DNA from: JBMTVN01 sp046047235
GTDB lineage: Bacteria > Verrucomicrobiota > Verrucomicrobiia > Limisphaerales > JAHDYP01
Direction of reading: 5' to 3'
Assembly: GCA_046047235.1 (NCBI GenBank)
Contig: JBJOII010000101.1
Span: 1-15,832 of the forward strand
Length of the DNA: 15,832 bases
Within the stretch, counting starts at the first letter, position 1; each line of letters opens with the position of its first letter. Position numbers and translations under genes: made by a program. This document shows, piece after piece, positions 6,503-14,599 of the stretch. A model generated the notes under the pieces. That model had not been told where the DNA came from. It did no database searches and saw only the letters and a program-made list of their open reading frames with translations.

Positions 6503-8764
6503 GTGAGCGACCCATCGCCCTCCCTCAAACCCACCCCCACCGCAGCCGCAAAAACGGACTACCTGGTCGTACTCACCGGCAACCCGAACTGCGGCAAAAC
6601 AACACTCTTTAACTCGTTCACCGGCCTCCGCGCCAAGGTCGGTAATTACCCCGGAGTCACTGTAGAACGCAAAGAAGGACGCCTCCGGGGACTCCCCCCC
6701 GACCTCAAAGTCAATGTCCTCGACCTGCCCGGCACCTATAGCCTCAGCGCACAGTCTCCCGACGAAGCCATCTCCCGCGACGTCCTCTGGCAACGCCGCC
6801 CCGACGTCGCCCCCCCCGATCTCATTGTGCTCGTCGTGGATGCCTCAAACCTCGAACGTAACCTCTACTACGCCATCCAGGTGATCGAACTCGGCTACCC
6901 CGTCCTGGTCGCCCTCAATATGGTGGACGTTGCGCGCGAAAATGGCATCGCAGTCGATGCCCATGAACTCGCACGCCAACTCAAAGTGCCGGTAATCCCC
7001 ATGATCGCCAGTAACGGCACCGGGGTAGCGGAAATGCGCGACCTCATCGCCCGCCTCGCCAGACATCGCTCCCCCCAGCCAGCAACCCACCTCATCCTCC
7101 CCATCCCCTCACCCCTGGAAAAAGAGCGGGATGAACTCGCAGCCCTCCTCCAACACTCCAACCGCTCCATCCCAACCGGAGTCATCAAAAGCGAAGCCCT
7201 CCTGCTCCTCAGCGATGCCAGCGCCACCGAAAAAGCCCACCTCGACCTCCCCCACGCTGTCCGCAACCAAATCAACGCCGCACACCAACGCCTCCAACAA
7301 GCCGGCATCGATTGGCACAGCGCCGCCATCGAAGCCCGCTACGCTTACGCTTCCACCCTCCACCGCAAGGTCGTCTCCGAACCAGATAGCCACACGGAAA
7401 CACTCAGCGACCGCATCGACCGCTGGGTCACCCACCGCGCCTGGGGACTCGTCATCTTCGTCAGCCTCATGGCCCTCATGTTCCAATCCATCTTCACGCT
7501 CGCCCAGTGGCCCATGGAGATGATCGATGCCGGAACCACCGCCCTCGGGGAACTCATGACCCAAACCATTCCGTCCGGCCCCCTCCAAGACCTCGTCGTA
7601 AACGGTATGATCGCCGGCGTCGGCTCCGTGCTCGTGTTCCTCCCCCAAATCGTCCTGCTGTTCCTCTTCCTCGGCCTCCTCGAAGACACCGGCTACATGG
7701 CCCGCGGTGCCTTCATGATGGACCGCATCATGAGCCGGGTCGGACTACACGGCAAAAGCTTCATCCCCCTCCTGAGCTCCTTCGCCTGTGCCATCCCCGG
7801 CATCATGGCAACCCGCACCATCGAAAACCATAAGGACCGGCTCGCCACCATCCTCGTAGCCCCACTCATGAGCTGCTCAGCCCGATTGCCCGTCTACGCC
7901 CTGCTCATCGGCGCCTTCGTCCCCAATCGCAAGATCGCCGGATTCCTCGGACTCCAAGGCCTCACTCTGCTCAGCATGTACCTCCTCGGAATCGTCACCG
8001 CCCTCGGCCTTGCCTGGCTGTTCAAGAAGTCCTTCCTCAAAGGCGACCCCCCACTGCTTATCCTTGAACTCCCACCCTACCGACGCCCCGTCCTCAAGGT
8101 CGTGCTCCGTCACATGTGGGACCGATCCAAGCTCTTCATCCAACGCGCCGGCACCGTCATCCTCGGCGCCAGTATCATCCTCTGGTTCCTCGCCTCCTAC
8201 CCCGCCAACCCGACCGTCACCAGCCAATACGAAGCCGCCAAAGCCCAACTCCTCGAACAGGCCGGCAACCCGGCCGAACCCGACGAAACCCTCTCCGCCC
8301 AACTCGCCGCCCTCAACCAAACCGCAGCCTCAGAACAAGTCCGCCATAGCTACGCCGGCTCAATCGGCCGCCTCATCGAACCCCTCATCCAACCCCTCGG
8401 GTTCGACTGGCAAATCGGCGTCGGCATCGTCGGCTCCTTCGCCGCCCGCGAAATCTTCGTCAGCACCATGGCCACGATCTACAACGCCAGCGAATCCGGA
8501 ACCGATGGCCCCACACCCGCGCTTCCCGACGTCCTGCGCCAACAAAAGCACGCCGACGGATCACCCAGCTTTACCCTCCGAACTGCCCTCGCCCTCATGG
8601 TTTTCTACGTCTACGCCCTCCAATGCGTCAGCACGATCGCAATCGTCCGACGCGAAACCAACAGCTGGAAATGGCCGGTCTTTCAATGGGCCTATATGGC
8701 AGCGCTCGCCTGGGTGGCAGCCTTCGCCACCTACCATGTCCTCCCACTGCTCGGTGTGCTCTAG
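6503..8764 (+). CDS. feoB: Ferrous iron transporter FeoB
   Basis: This inner-membrane Fe(II) transporter has a cytoplasmic G-protein domain. In the 753 residues, G1 is GNPNCGKT (26-33), the switch region is GNYPGVTVERKEG (47-59), G3 is DLPG (74-77), G4 is NMVD (139-142) and G5 is near IASNGTG (168-174). The helical spacer domain follows to about 310. The membrane part has two Gate-type repeats, with GLLEDTGYMAR (391-401), the CAIPGIMATRTIE core (429-441; Cys429) and MSCSARLPVY (456-465; Cys458). An extracytoplasmic loop of about 75 residues lies between roughly 565 and 640. The start is GTG without a visible Shine-Dalgarno; no alternative start exists before the G1 motif. There is no feoC. 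The stop codon is 2 nt from the stop of the convergent gene. Confidence 0.96.
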   Translation: MSDPSPSLKPTPTAAAKTDYLVVLTGNPNCGKTTLFNSFTGLRAKVGNYPGVTVERKEGRLRGLPPDLKVNVLDLPGTYSLSAQSPDEAISRDVLWQRRPDVAPPDLIVLVVDASNLERNLYYAIQVIELGYPVLVALNMVDVARENGIAVDAHELARQLKVPVIPMIASNGTGVAEMRDLIARLARHRSPQPATHLILPIPSPLEKERDELAALLQHSNRSIPTGVIKSEALLLLSDASATEKAHLDLPHAVRNQINAAHQRLQQAGIDWHSAAIEARYAYASTLHRKVVSEPDSHTETLSDRIDRWVTHRAWGLVIFVSLMALMFQSIFTLAQWPMEMIDAGTTALGELMTQTIPSGPLQDLVVNGMIAGVGSVLVFLPQIVLLFLFLGLLEDTGYMARGAFMMDRIMSRVGLHGKSFIPLLSSFACAIPGIMATRTIENHKDRLATILVAPLMSCSARLPVYALLIGAFVPNRKIAGFLGLQGLTLLSMYLLGIVTALGLAWLFKKSFLKGDPPLLILELPPYRRPVLKVVLRHMWDRSKLFIQRAGTVILGASIILWFLASYPANPTVTSQYEAAKAQLLEQAGNPAEPDETLSAQLAALNQTAASEQVRHSYAGSIGRLIEPLIQPLGFDWQIGVGIVGSFAAREIFVSTMATIYNASESGTDGPTPALPDVLRQQKHADGSPSFTLRTALALMVFYVYALQCVSTIAIVRRETNSWKWPVFQWAYMAALAWVAAFATYHVLPLLGVL

Positions 8765-8766
8765 CC

Positions 8767-11700
8767 CTACTCAGCCAAAACCCACTCCACACAAGATGAA
8801 CCCGGCTGGTCGTGTGGCTGAAGGGTGAGGCTATTCAACTTCGCCCCAGCCTTGCCCTGACCCAGTTCCAGCCCATCACCGCCATCATCATTAAAACGCA
8901 CCGCCAACCCTAACCTGGCACCCGCCCCAGGCTTCCACCCCTCAAACTGCCCCCACGGAATAAACGCCTCGTAAACCAACTGCCGCCCCGAACGCACCAC
9001 AATACACTCCGCCCCCGCCACCGGCCCCTGATCCTGTCGAGCCCTCGGCTGCCGTGGGACCCACGGACTCCGCGGCACACCAGGAGCACTGCACCTCCAA
9101 GCCTCCGTCCCCCCATCCTCACACGCATAAAAGCAGAACTCATAATCCGTGTCCGGAAACGCATGGAATCCCTCCGGCACAAGATCCGTGTCCGGCCGCA
9201 TCATGTGATGCTCATAACCCGGAATCAGATCCAACCCGATCTGCAGCGTGTCGCCAGCATACGGCCGCGCCCCCCCGGGGAACTTCCGGTACACATGGCT
9301 GACCTTGCCAAATGAAACCGACGGATCCCCCGCCTTCACCTTGAAATACCACTTCGCAGCCCCACTCAACACAAGCTCCCTGGAGAGCAAATTGGTCGTC
9401 AGCCTGCTCGATAAATCCCTCCACCCCTTCCTCCGCTGAACCTCGCCCCCCCATTCGGCCGGGTCATCCGGCAAACTCACAATCAACGCCTTCCACGTCT
9501 CCAGCTCACTACACACCTCATCCACCTCCGCACTCCAGAAATACTGACTCTGATCCCACTCTCCCAACCGCACATGCAACGGCCCCGTCGTCGGATCCTG
9601 CACCCGCGCCGCCACATACAACCCCCCGGTGTCCCAAGCCAGCTTGAGCTCCGCCGCATAGAGGTTCGTATCCCCCGCACACGCCTCATCAAAGCCCCCC
9701 GCATACCCCGGCATACCACGAGCCAACACCACTCCGGGCACACGGGTCCACTCCCCCAAATCCCCGTCAACTTCAACCCTCTGACGCCTCACCAGAGCCC
9801 GCTGCAGCGTCTCCCGATACCGGTGAACCTGCTGCCCCGTATCAAACTCAAATTCCAACGGTAAAGGCCCCGCCCCACCCAAGGCCCCAGCAACCGAGGG
9901 AAACTCCACATCGCGGGTCTCCCCCGCCCCCAAGCTCAATTGCGACTCCGCCCTCCGTAACTGCCCGGCACCCACCCCGCCAATGCTCAATCGCCCCCGA
10001 ATTCCACGGTTCAACAGGTTGTGCAAGGTCACATGCAATACCTCCGGCTTCCCGCCATAACCAGGATCACGCGGGATCAACTCCACCGGACTAAACCCCC
10101 GCAGCTCCGCAGCAGCCAAACGCCTGCGAATCAGATCCACCCCACCCGACGGCGACCGCAGATAATACACCTTGCCCGATGCATCCAAATGAATCGCATT
10201 CTCGCCCGCAGAAAGCCGATTGCCACAAGCGTCGAAAACCATCAGCTCGTCAGCCCGGTTCTCCAACACGATCTCACCACCCCCCTCCACCTCCGCCTGC
10301 GGCCAGATCAAACCCGACCTCCCCTCCCGCCCAAATGGCAGCAGCTCACCCGTCACCACCACCACAGCATCCCGCCCCTGACCAAATTGAAACGCCCACG
10401 GCAAATGCAGCTTGAACAACAACCCCTCAAATGAACGCCCGCTCAAAAAGGCGTTCATGGCCGCCGTAGCCGGCACCACAGTAGTCGGCATGCCATGCCG
10501 CTGCCGCCCGCCAGCCAGCCCGTAGCCCACCATGCCCGCATGCCACGGCATCACCTGACCCTGACCACACGCCAGCCACTGCAGCATCACTTGCCCCAAC
10601 GAGGTCTCATCACCCCCCACCCACGCCGCTGTATCCATGCTCCTCTTCCCCCAGTAAGCCGCCACCATCGGACCATAGCAATTCGCCGGAGAAACAAACC
10701 GGTCGTTAAACACATCCACCCACTCCGCCTGCTCCCTCGCTCCCGCACCCGTCAAAAACTTCAGCTCGGTATTAACAATCGATCCGGCACCCATGGTCCG
10801 TATGCGCGGATCCACCCGGCGCGCATTCAAACTCAATTGCTCGGTCAAACCCAGATAATGCCCCAGATCACTCTGCCATCCCGTCGCAGACATCCCCTCC
10901 CACGGCTCACTCCAGTTCTCCAAAACCCAAAGAGGCCCCTTGCCCCCCTGCCAGTAACGGTCGCTGAAACGATACACAAACAACCCGAAAGCATCCCGAT
11001 ACCGCGGACTACACGTTCGATCAGGATTCGACCAATACACGGAAGGGGTCGGCACCCCAAATGGCATGGACCACTCAGGATGATTCCCCAAGGTGACAAT
11101 CGCCTTCAAATCCGCCTCCTGCACCGATGTCATCACCCGATCATAAGGCCCCCACTCATACAACGCAGGCTTCGGCTCACACCAATCCATGTCCATGTGC
11201 ACCGCAGCAATCCCCATCCGCCTCAAAGCCCTCGCACGCTCCCCCATCAACTGCATGTCCAGATTGTCACCAGTAATGTAATAGCCGTCCCCCACAATCG
11301 GCACAGTCCACGCATTCGCCACCACCGGCTCCATCACCCTCGCCACAGTGCCCAGATAATGAAGCGACCCCTCACCCCAATCCACCATCAAGGCATAGGT
11401 CCCAAAAGTCCCACCCACCGGCAAATCCGCAAACTCAACCACTCGAGAAACCTCCCCCTCAGGCCCAGGCTCAAAAGGATACTCCCGCACCCCCCTCACC
11501 CCCAGCGGCTCAATCGACGGCAACCACGCCGATCCCAGCCGATTGCGCCTTCCCAATGGAACATGCCCCTCGCCACTGACTCTCTGAACCTCCACCCGCG
11601 GGGAATTACCTACCCGCCCCTCCACCTCCGCTGAAAGCCGAACCCGCACCGCAACCGGCTCACCCGGAAAAAAAATGCCCCCGGGCCGACTGAATCCCTC

Positions 11701-11883
11701 CACCACCACCCCGTCCAACGGCCCCTCACAGTGGATCGCCTCCAAATGCTCAGGCTGTAACCACCCATCAGGGTCCAACCCCGACGCCATCCCCCACCAC
11801 ATGCATAAAGAGAAAACCATGCCCCCAACCACGAAGGCATAACAACTCCCCCGGACAAACCGGAACCGCGTCTTCTCTCTCAC
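8767..11883 (-). CDS. Exported glycoside-hydrolase-like protein with CBM9-like C-terminus
   Basis: A 1038-residue protein not assignable to a named GH family by eye. An N-terminal hydrophobic stretch (12-35) suggests export or anchoring. Residues about 45-190 look beta-rich. Residues about 195-500 read like a TIM barrel of the GH5/GH39 type: MDMDWCEPKPALYEWGPYD (230-248), LKAIVTLGNHPEWS (259-272) and ENWSEPWEG (322-330), where Glu326 resembles the clan-A acid/base; Glu426 in GGDETS is a possible nucleophile. After a beta-rich linker comes a CBM9-like carbohydrate-binding region (about 702-1035), opening RVEVDGDLGEWTRV and containing LKLAWDTGGLYVAARVQD (746-763). The start is GTG, preceded by GGAGAG at short spacing and 24 nt after the upstream acyltransferase gene, so the two form an operon. 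A secreted polysaccharide-active enzyme is inferred; the substrate is unknown. Confidence 0.65.
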   Translation of the reverse strand: MREKTRFRFVRGSCYAFVVGGMVFSLCMWWGMASGLDPDGWLQPEHLEAIHCEGPLDGVVVEGFSRPGGIFFPGEPVAVRVRLSAEVEGRVGNSPRVEVQRVSGEGHVPLGRRNRLGSAWLPSIEPLGVRGVREYPFEPGPEGEVSRVVEFADLPVGGTFGTYALMVDWGEGSLHYLGTVARVMEPVVANAWTVPIVGDGYYITGDNLDMQLMGERARALRRMGIAAVHMDMDWCEPKPALYEWGPYDRVMTSVQEADLKAIVTLGNHPEWSMPFGVPTPSVYWSNPDRTCSPRYRDAFGLFVYRFSDRYWQGGKGPLWVLENWSEPWEGMSATGWQSDLGHYLGLTEQLSLNARRVDPRIRTMGAGSIVNTELKFLTGAGAREQAEWVDVFNDRFVSPANCYGPMVAAYWGKRSMDTAAWVGGDETSLGQVMLQWLACGQGQVMPWHAGMVGYGLAGGRQRHGMPTTVVPATAAMNAFLSGRSFEGLLFKLHLPWAFQFGQGRDAVVVVTGELLPFGREGRSGLIWPQAEVEGGGEIVLENRADELMVFDACGNRLSAGENAIHLDASGKVYYLRSPSGGVDLIRRRLAAAELRGFSPVELIPRDPGYGGKPEVLHVTLHNLLNRGIRGRLSIGGVGAGQLRRAESQLSLGAGETRDVEFPSVAGALGGAGPLPLEFEFDTGQQVHRYRETLQRALVRRQRVEVDGDLGEWTRVPGVVLARGMPGYAGGFDEACAGDTNLYAAELKLAWDTGGLYVAARVQDPTTGPLHVRLGEWDQSQYFWSAEVDEVCSELETWKALIVSLPDDPAEWGGEVQRRKGWRDLSSRLTTNLLSRELVLSGAAKWYFKVKAGDPSVSFGKVSHVYRKFPGGARPYAGDTLQIGLDLIPGYEHHMMRPDTDLVPEGFHAFPDTDYEFCFYACEDGGTEAWRCSAPGVPRSPWVPRQPRARQDQGPVAGAECIVVRSGRQLVYEAFIPWGQFEGWKPGAGARLGLAVRFNDDGGDGLELGQGKAGAKLNSLTLQPHDQPGSSCVEWVLAE

Positions 11884-11907
11884 AGCTCTCCAATCGGCAT
11901 CTGCACG

Positions 11908-13101
11908 TCAAATCTTCAGGAAGATCTTCCGCCTCAGCATCCAGAACAACATCAGCCACAACACCAACAATATAAGTGCCCCCTCCACCAACGAACTGTA
12001 ACCCACCCCAAATACCCCAAAAAGCCCCTCAGGCAAATGCCGGTGCAGCGCATCCCGGATAAACCCGACAAAAAACCACTCACTGCAATATGCCGCGATG
12101 GAATTCATCCCCACAACAACCAGCGGAAATGCCCAGGCCCGAGTCCCCACCACATCCATCAGCCCATAGAAAAATGCCAGGAAAAGCATACACCAACCAC
12201 CACTGAACAAAGTCCATGACGGCGTCCAAATCCGCTTCACCACCGGACACACCCCCATCACACCCAATAACCACCCCGCCACCAACCCGATCGCCCCAGC
12301 CAAGGCCAGACGCTTAACCTTCTCTACCCCCGTCATATCCGACCTCAGCCACCCTCCCGCTATAAGCCCCAATACCATCGTCCCCAACGTCGGAATAAAA
12401 CTAAGCGTGGAATACCCGCCGCCATTGTGGGTAAACACCGACTCCCGAGGGAATATGTTCAGAAACCACGTGTCGAATGCCCACGCCAAATTGGTGTTCT
12501 TGTTCCAATGGGCCGCAAACCCACTCAGGTTGTGCTCCCACTCCGCCGTTACCCCCGCCGCTCCCCAGTCAAATCCAGGCCCAGGCACCGGATACATCGC
12601 AAACGCCAGCCAATACCCCCCCAGCAAAATCCCCAACGCCCACCACTGCACCTTCAAACCACCCTGCCCAATCCAAAACAAAAAGAAATAACCCAGCCCA
12701 ATCTGCGTCAGGGTGTCCTCAAAGGTGAAATAAGTCTGCGTATGCCCCATCGACCGTAAAAAGATCCCCAAAACCACCAGAGCAAAGGACCGCCAGGCCG
12801 CATGCCATACCCTTCCCGACGCCGCCTGCCCGCGCTCGCGCCGGTTCGACAAGGAAAACACCATCGCCACCCCAACCAGAAAGGAAAACGACGGCTGAAT
12901 CAAATCATGCAACGAACACCCCACCCACGACACATGACTCTGATGAAAAGCCAGAAAAGCCCAGAACCCACTCTCCGGATTCGCCCGCGCTACCCTGCTC
13001 AAATGCAGCACCTCCCCGAGCATTAAGAACATCACCAAACCTCGATACGCATCCACCCCCACAATGCGCACCCCTCCCGCAGCTGTCTTCTCAGGGCTCA
13101 T
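11908..13101 (-). CDS. NagX/HGSNAT-like membrane acyltransferase (DUF5009-type)
   Basis: A 397-residue multi-pass membrane protein with about ten hydrophobic segments. It matches the family of heparan-alpha-glucosaminide N-acetyltransferase and bacterial NagX: VGVDAYRGLVMFLM (15-28), then HVSWVGCSLHDLIQPSFSFLVG (56-77), whose His56 aligns with the histidine proposed to carry the acetyl group in HGSNAT, and GMNSIAAYCSEWFF (331-344) near the C-terminus. Family members move acetyl groups across the membrane to amino sugars. The ATG at 13101 (MSPEKTAAGG) is preferred, as the family starts close to the VDAYRG motif; an ATG at 13131 and a TTG at 13137 are in frame and none has a good ribosome site. 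It lies 24 nt before the GH-like gene, so a joint role in glycan breakdown or modification is inferred. Confidence 0.82.
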   Translation of the reverse strand: MSPEKTAAGGVRIVGVDAYRGLVMFLMLGEVLHLSRVARANPESGFWAFLAFHQSHVSWVGCSLHDLIQPSFSFLVGVAMVFSLSNRRERGQAASGRVWHAAWRSFALVVLGIFLRSMGHTQTYFTFEDTLTQIGLGYFFLFWIGQGGLKVQWWALGILLGGYWLAFAMYPVPGPGFDWGAAGVTAEWEHNLSGFAAHWNKNTNLAWAFDTWFLNIFPRESVFTHNGGGYSTLSFIPTLGTMVLGLIAGGWLRSDMTGVEKVKRLALAGAIGLVAGWLLGVMGVCPVVKRIWTPSWTLFSGGWCMLFLAFFYGLMDVVGTRAWAFPLVVVGMNSIAAYCSEWFFVGFIRDALHRHLPEGLFGVFGVGYSSLVEGALILLVLWLMLFWMLRRKIFLKI

Positions 13102-13226
13102 CGCCGCGCAGTATGCCCACCCCCATCCCATAGGCAAAAAGAATCAGCAAACCAAAGCAAAGCCGCCACCCGCAAAGAGACGGCCGCCGGGGTTGACCCC
13201 AGCCCCCCCTCTAAGCTCTGCCTGCA

Positions 13227-13242
13227 TCGCGCAACCGCGCGA
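13227..13242 (-). other. Small GC-rich hairpin after the BamE-like gene
   Basis: A perfect 6-bp stem tcgcgc/gcgcga with an AACC loop lies 10 nt past the stop of the small envelope-protein gene. No U-run follows on the minus strand, so termination here is only a possibility. Nothing else is recognisable between 13102 and 13251. Confidence 0.3.
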
Positions 13243-13251
13243 CGCACACCC

Positions 13252-13539
13252 TCACCGCCACTGCCACTTCTGCACCACCCACTTGCCACCCTGCTCCACA
13301 AATTCCACCCGCAACAACCGGTCCCCACCCTGACCCGACCAGTAATACTCCCATACATACACACCCGCAAAATCCTCCTTCGGTTTCCCCATCAACTTAT
13401 ACACCTCATCAATGCTCATCTGCGGATACAGCTTCTCGGATCTCGCACGTGCCTTCGCCAAAGAGTTGCTCTTGCAACCCGCCCCAAATCCAACAGCCAG
13501 CAAGATCAGCAAAATCTGCCTCAAAATCGTCTTCTTCAT
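13252..13539 (-). CDS. BamE/SmpA-OmlA-like small envelope protein
   Basis: A 95-residue protein with a signal peptide (KKTILRQILLILLAVGFGAG) ending at Cys22, a possible lipoprotein cysteine; the -3 residue is Gly rather than the preferred Leu/Val, so lipidation is uncertain. The mature part, SEKLYPQMSIDEVYKLMGKP (probably 37-56) followed by WEYYWSGQGG and a strand ending WVVQKWQWR, has the helix-helix-sheet pattern of SmpA/OmlA domains (BamE and relatives). BamE itself is an accessory lipoprotein of the outer-membrane assembly complex, but many small proteins share this fold and no bam gene is nearby. The ATG at 13539 begins the signal peptide and has GGAGAGGA eight or nine bases upstream; the open frame upstream is only seven codons. 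Confidence 0.7.
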   Translation of the reverse strand: MKKTILRQILLILLAVGFGAGCKSNSLAKARARSEKLYPQMSIDEVYKLMGKPKEDFAGVYVWEYYWSGQGGDRLLRVEFVEQGGKWVVQKWQWR

Positions 13540-13637
13540 ATCGGTGTATCCTCTCCTCATTCAGCGGCAAAACCCTCGCCACCCAGCCCCCCATTCGCAA
13601 GACCGAAATCCCCCAACTCTCCCACGAATCACCACCC

Positions 13638-14276
13638 CTACTGCAAGGCCCACAAAATCCGATCCGCCAGCTTCCCTCCCACCCCATCCACCTCCAATAA
13701 CTCCTCTCTGGTTGCCCCAAATACACGCGACACCCCACCAAACTTCTCCAGCAACGCCTTCGCCCTGCTCGGCCCCACACCCGGCAACCCCTCAACCAAA
13801 TACTGCTGGAGACGACGCTTGCTCTTCGGCCTCACACCATGACGAATCGCCACCCCTTCCCTCACACGACTCAATTGCTGGGCAGCAAACCAAAGCACCC
13901 TCGCCGTCTCATGAACGTCCTCCGTCCAAAACACCGTCAACCCGTAGATCAAACCCAAGGAAACAATCGCCCCCTGAACCGCTTCCCGCCGCATCGCCGT
14001 CTCTGCCAAGACCTCCCATCTTCCCTCCACCAAAATAACGCCCGTATGTTCACCCGAAGCCAGCCTCCGGGCCTGCCGAAACAACCGGCCGTCCCGAATC
14101 GAACTCACCAAATCCAATACCGCCTTCCTCTCCACCAACACGCGGTTATCCAGAAAATAGTCTCCCACGCCCAAGCACCTCACCTCCAACTCCACCCCCT
14201 CCAACTCCTCCAGCGCCTGTGGTACACCCCCAGCCAACTCCCGGTGGTCCACAACAATCCGGATCAACGCGGCCAT
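13638..14276 (-). CDS. ERCC4-type nuclease with helix-hairpin-helix domain
   Basis: A 212-residue DNA-repair-type protein. The N-terminal ERCC4 (XPF/Mus81/Hef-like) nuclease fold shows IRIVVDHRE (5-13), GDYFLDNRVLVERKAVLD (38-55), which is the metal-binding GDX(n)ERKX3D signature (Asp39, Glu49, Arg50, Lys51, Asp55), and SIRDGRLFRQ (59-68). The C-terminus carries two helix-hairpin-helix motifs, LPGVGPSRAKALLEKFGG (164-181) and LLEVDGVGGKLADRIL (193-208), for non-specific DNA binding. This is the minimal architecture of archaeal XPF-type flap/fork endonucleases without a helicase. The start at 14276 has an AAGGAGG-type ribosome site right upstream; longer in-frame starts are not family-like. 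It should cut branched or flapped DNA as a dimer; that is inferred from the family. It is single or loosely linked to the BamE-like gene (98 nt). Confidence 0.9.
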   Translation of the reverse strand: MAALIRIVVDHRELAGGVPQALEELEGVELEVRCLGVGDYFLDNRVLVERKAVLDLVSSIRDGRLFRQARRLASGEHTGVILVEGRWEVLAETAMRREAVQGAIVSLGLIYGLTVFWTEDVHETARVLWFAAQQLSRVREGVAIRHGVRPKSKRRLQQYLVEGLPGVGPSRAKALLEKFGGVSRVFGATREELLEVDGVGGKLADRILWALQ

Positions 14277-14410
14277 CTTCCTCCTTCCTTGCGCTAAGCC
14301 CCCTCCACACGCCACTCAAGACACGAAACCTCAAGCAACGATGCTTCCGGGAAACCAACCTCCAATGCCAACAGATCTCTCAATAACGAGTTTCTTGCAC
14401 AGCAAAAAAC

Positions 14411-14484
14411 TGGAGCGGGTGAAGGGAATCGAACCCTCGTCTCAAGCTTGGGAAGCTCGCATTCTACCATTGAACCACACCCGC
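14411..14484 (-). tRNA. tRNA-Gly (anticodon CCC)
   Basis: A 74-nt cloverleaf with encoded CCA. The acceptor stem GCGGGTG pairs fully with CACCCGC, and the discriminator is U. The D arm is GTTC/GAAT, the anticodon arm CGAGC-TTCCCAA-GCTTG with CCC at 14452-14450, and the T arm GAGGG-TTCGATT-CCCTT with the usual TTCGA. It reads GGG codons. The transcript continues into GTTTTTTGC, which can end transcription right after the mature 3' end. Confidence 0.95.
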
Positions 14485-14501
14485 ATCCCGAGATGCGCAG
14501 A

Positions 14502-14530
14502 TATCTACCAGAGAGACCACCCTCACGCAA
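14502..14530 (-). promoter_or_regulatory. Possible sigma-70 promoter of tRNA-Gly
   Basis: The minus strand has TTGCGT (14530-14525), a 17-nt spacer and TAGATA (14507-14502) preceded by TG as in extended -10 promoters. This would start transcription about 10 nt before the tRNA. Each box is only a partial consensus match. Confidence 0.35.
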
Positions 14531-14599
14531 CTGCCGTTTTTTAGGAGTTCATCAATCCGCCCCAAACCCGGCAGCCGACAGCCATCACCCCAAAAAAAA

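Noticed and set aside
8010..8828. A 272-codon Ser/Pro-rich open frame overlapping the end of feoB in another frame
   Set aside because: It is a low-complexity frame-shadow of C-rich feoB codons, with no start context or domain.
10495..11634. A 379-codon open frame on the plus strand opposite the GH-like gene
   Set aside because: It is a low-complexity His/Pro/Arg-rich translation, antisense to a gene with clear domain structure and a good ribosome site.
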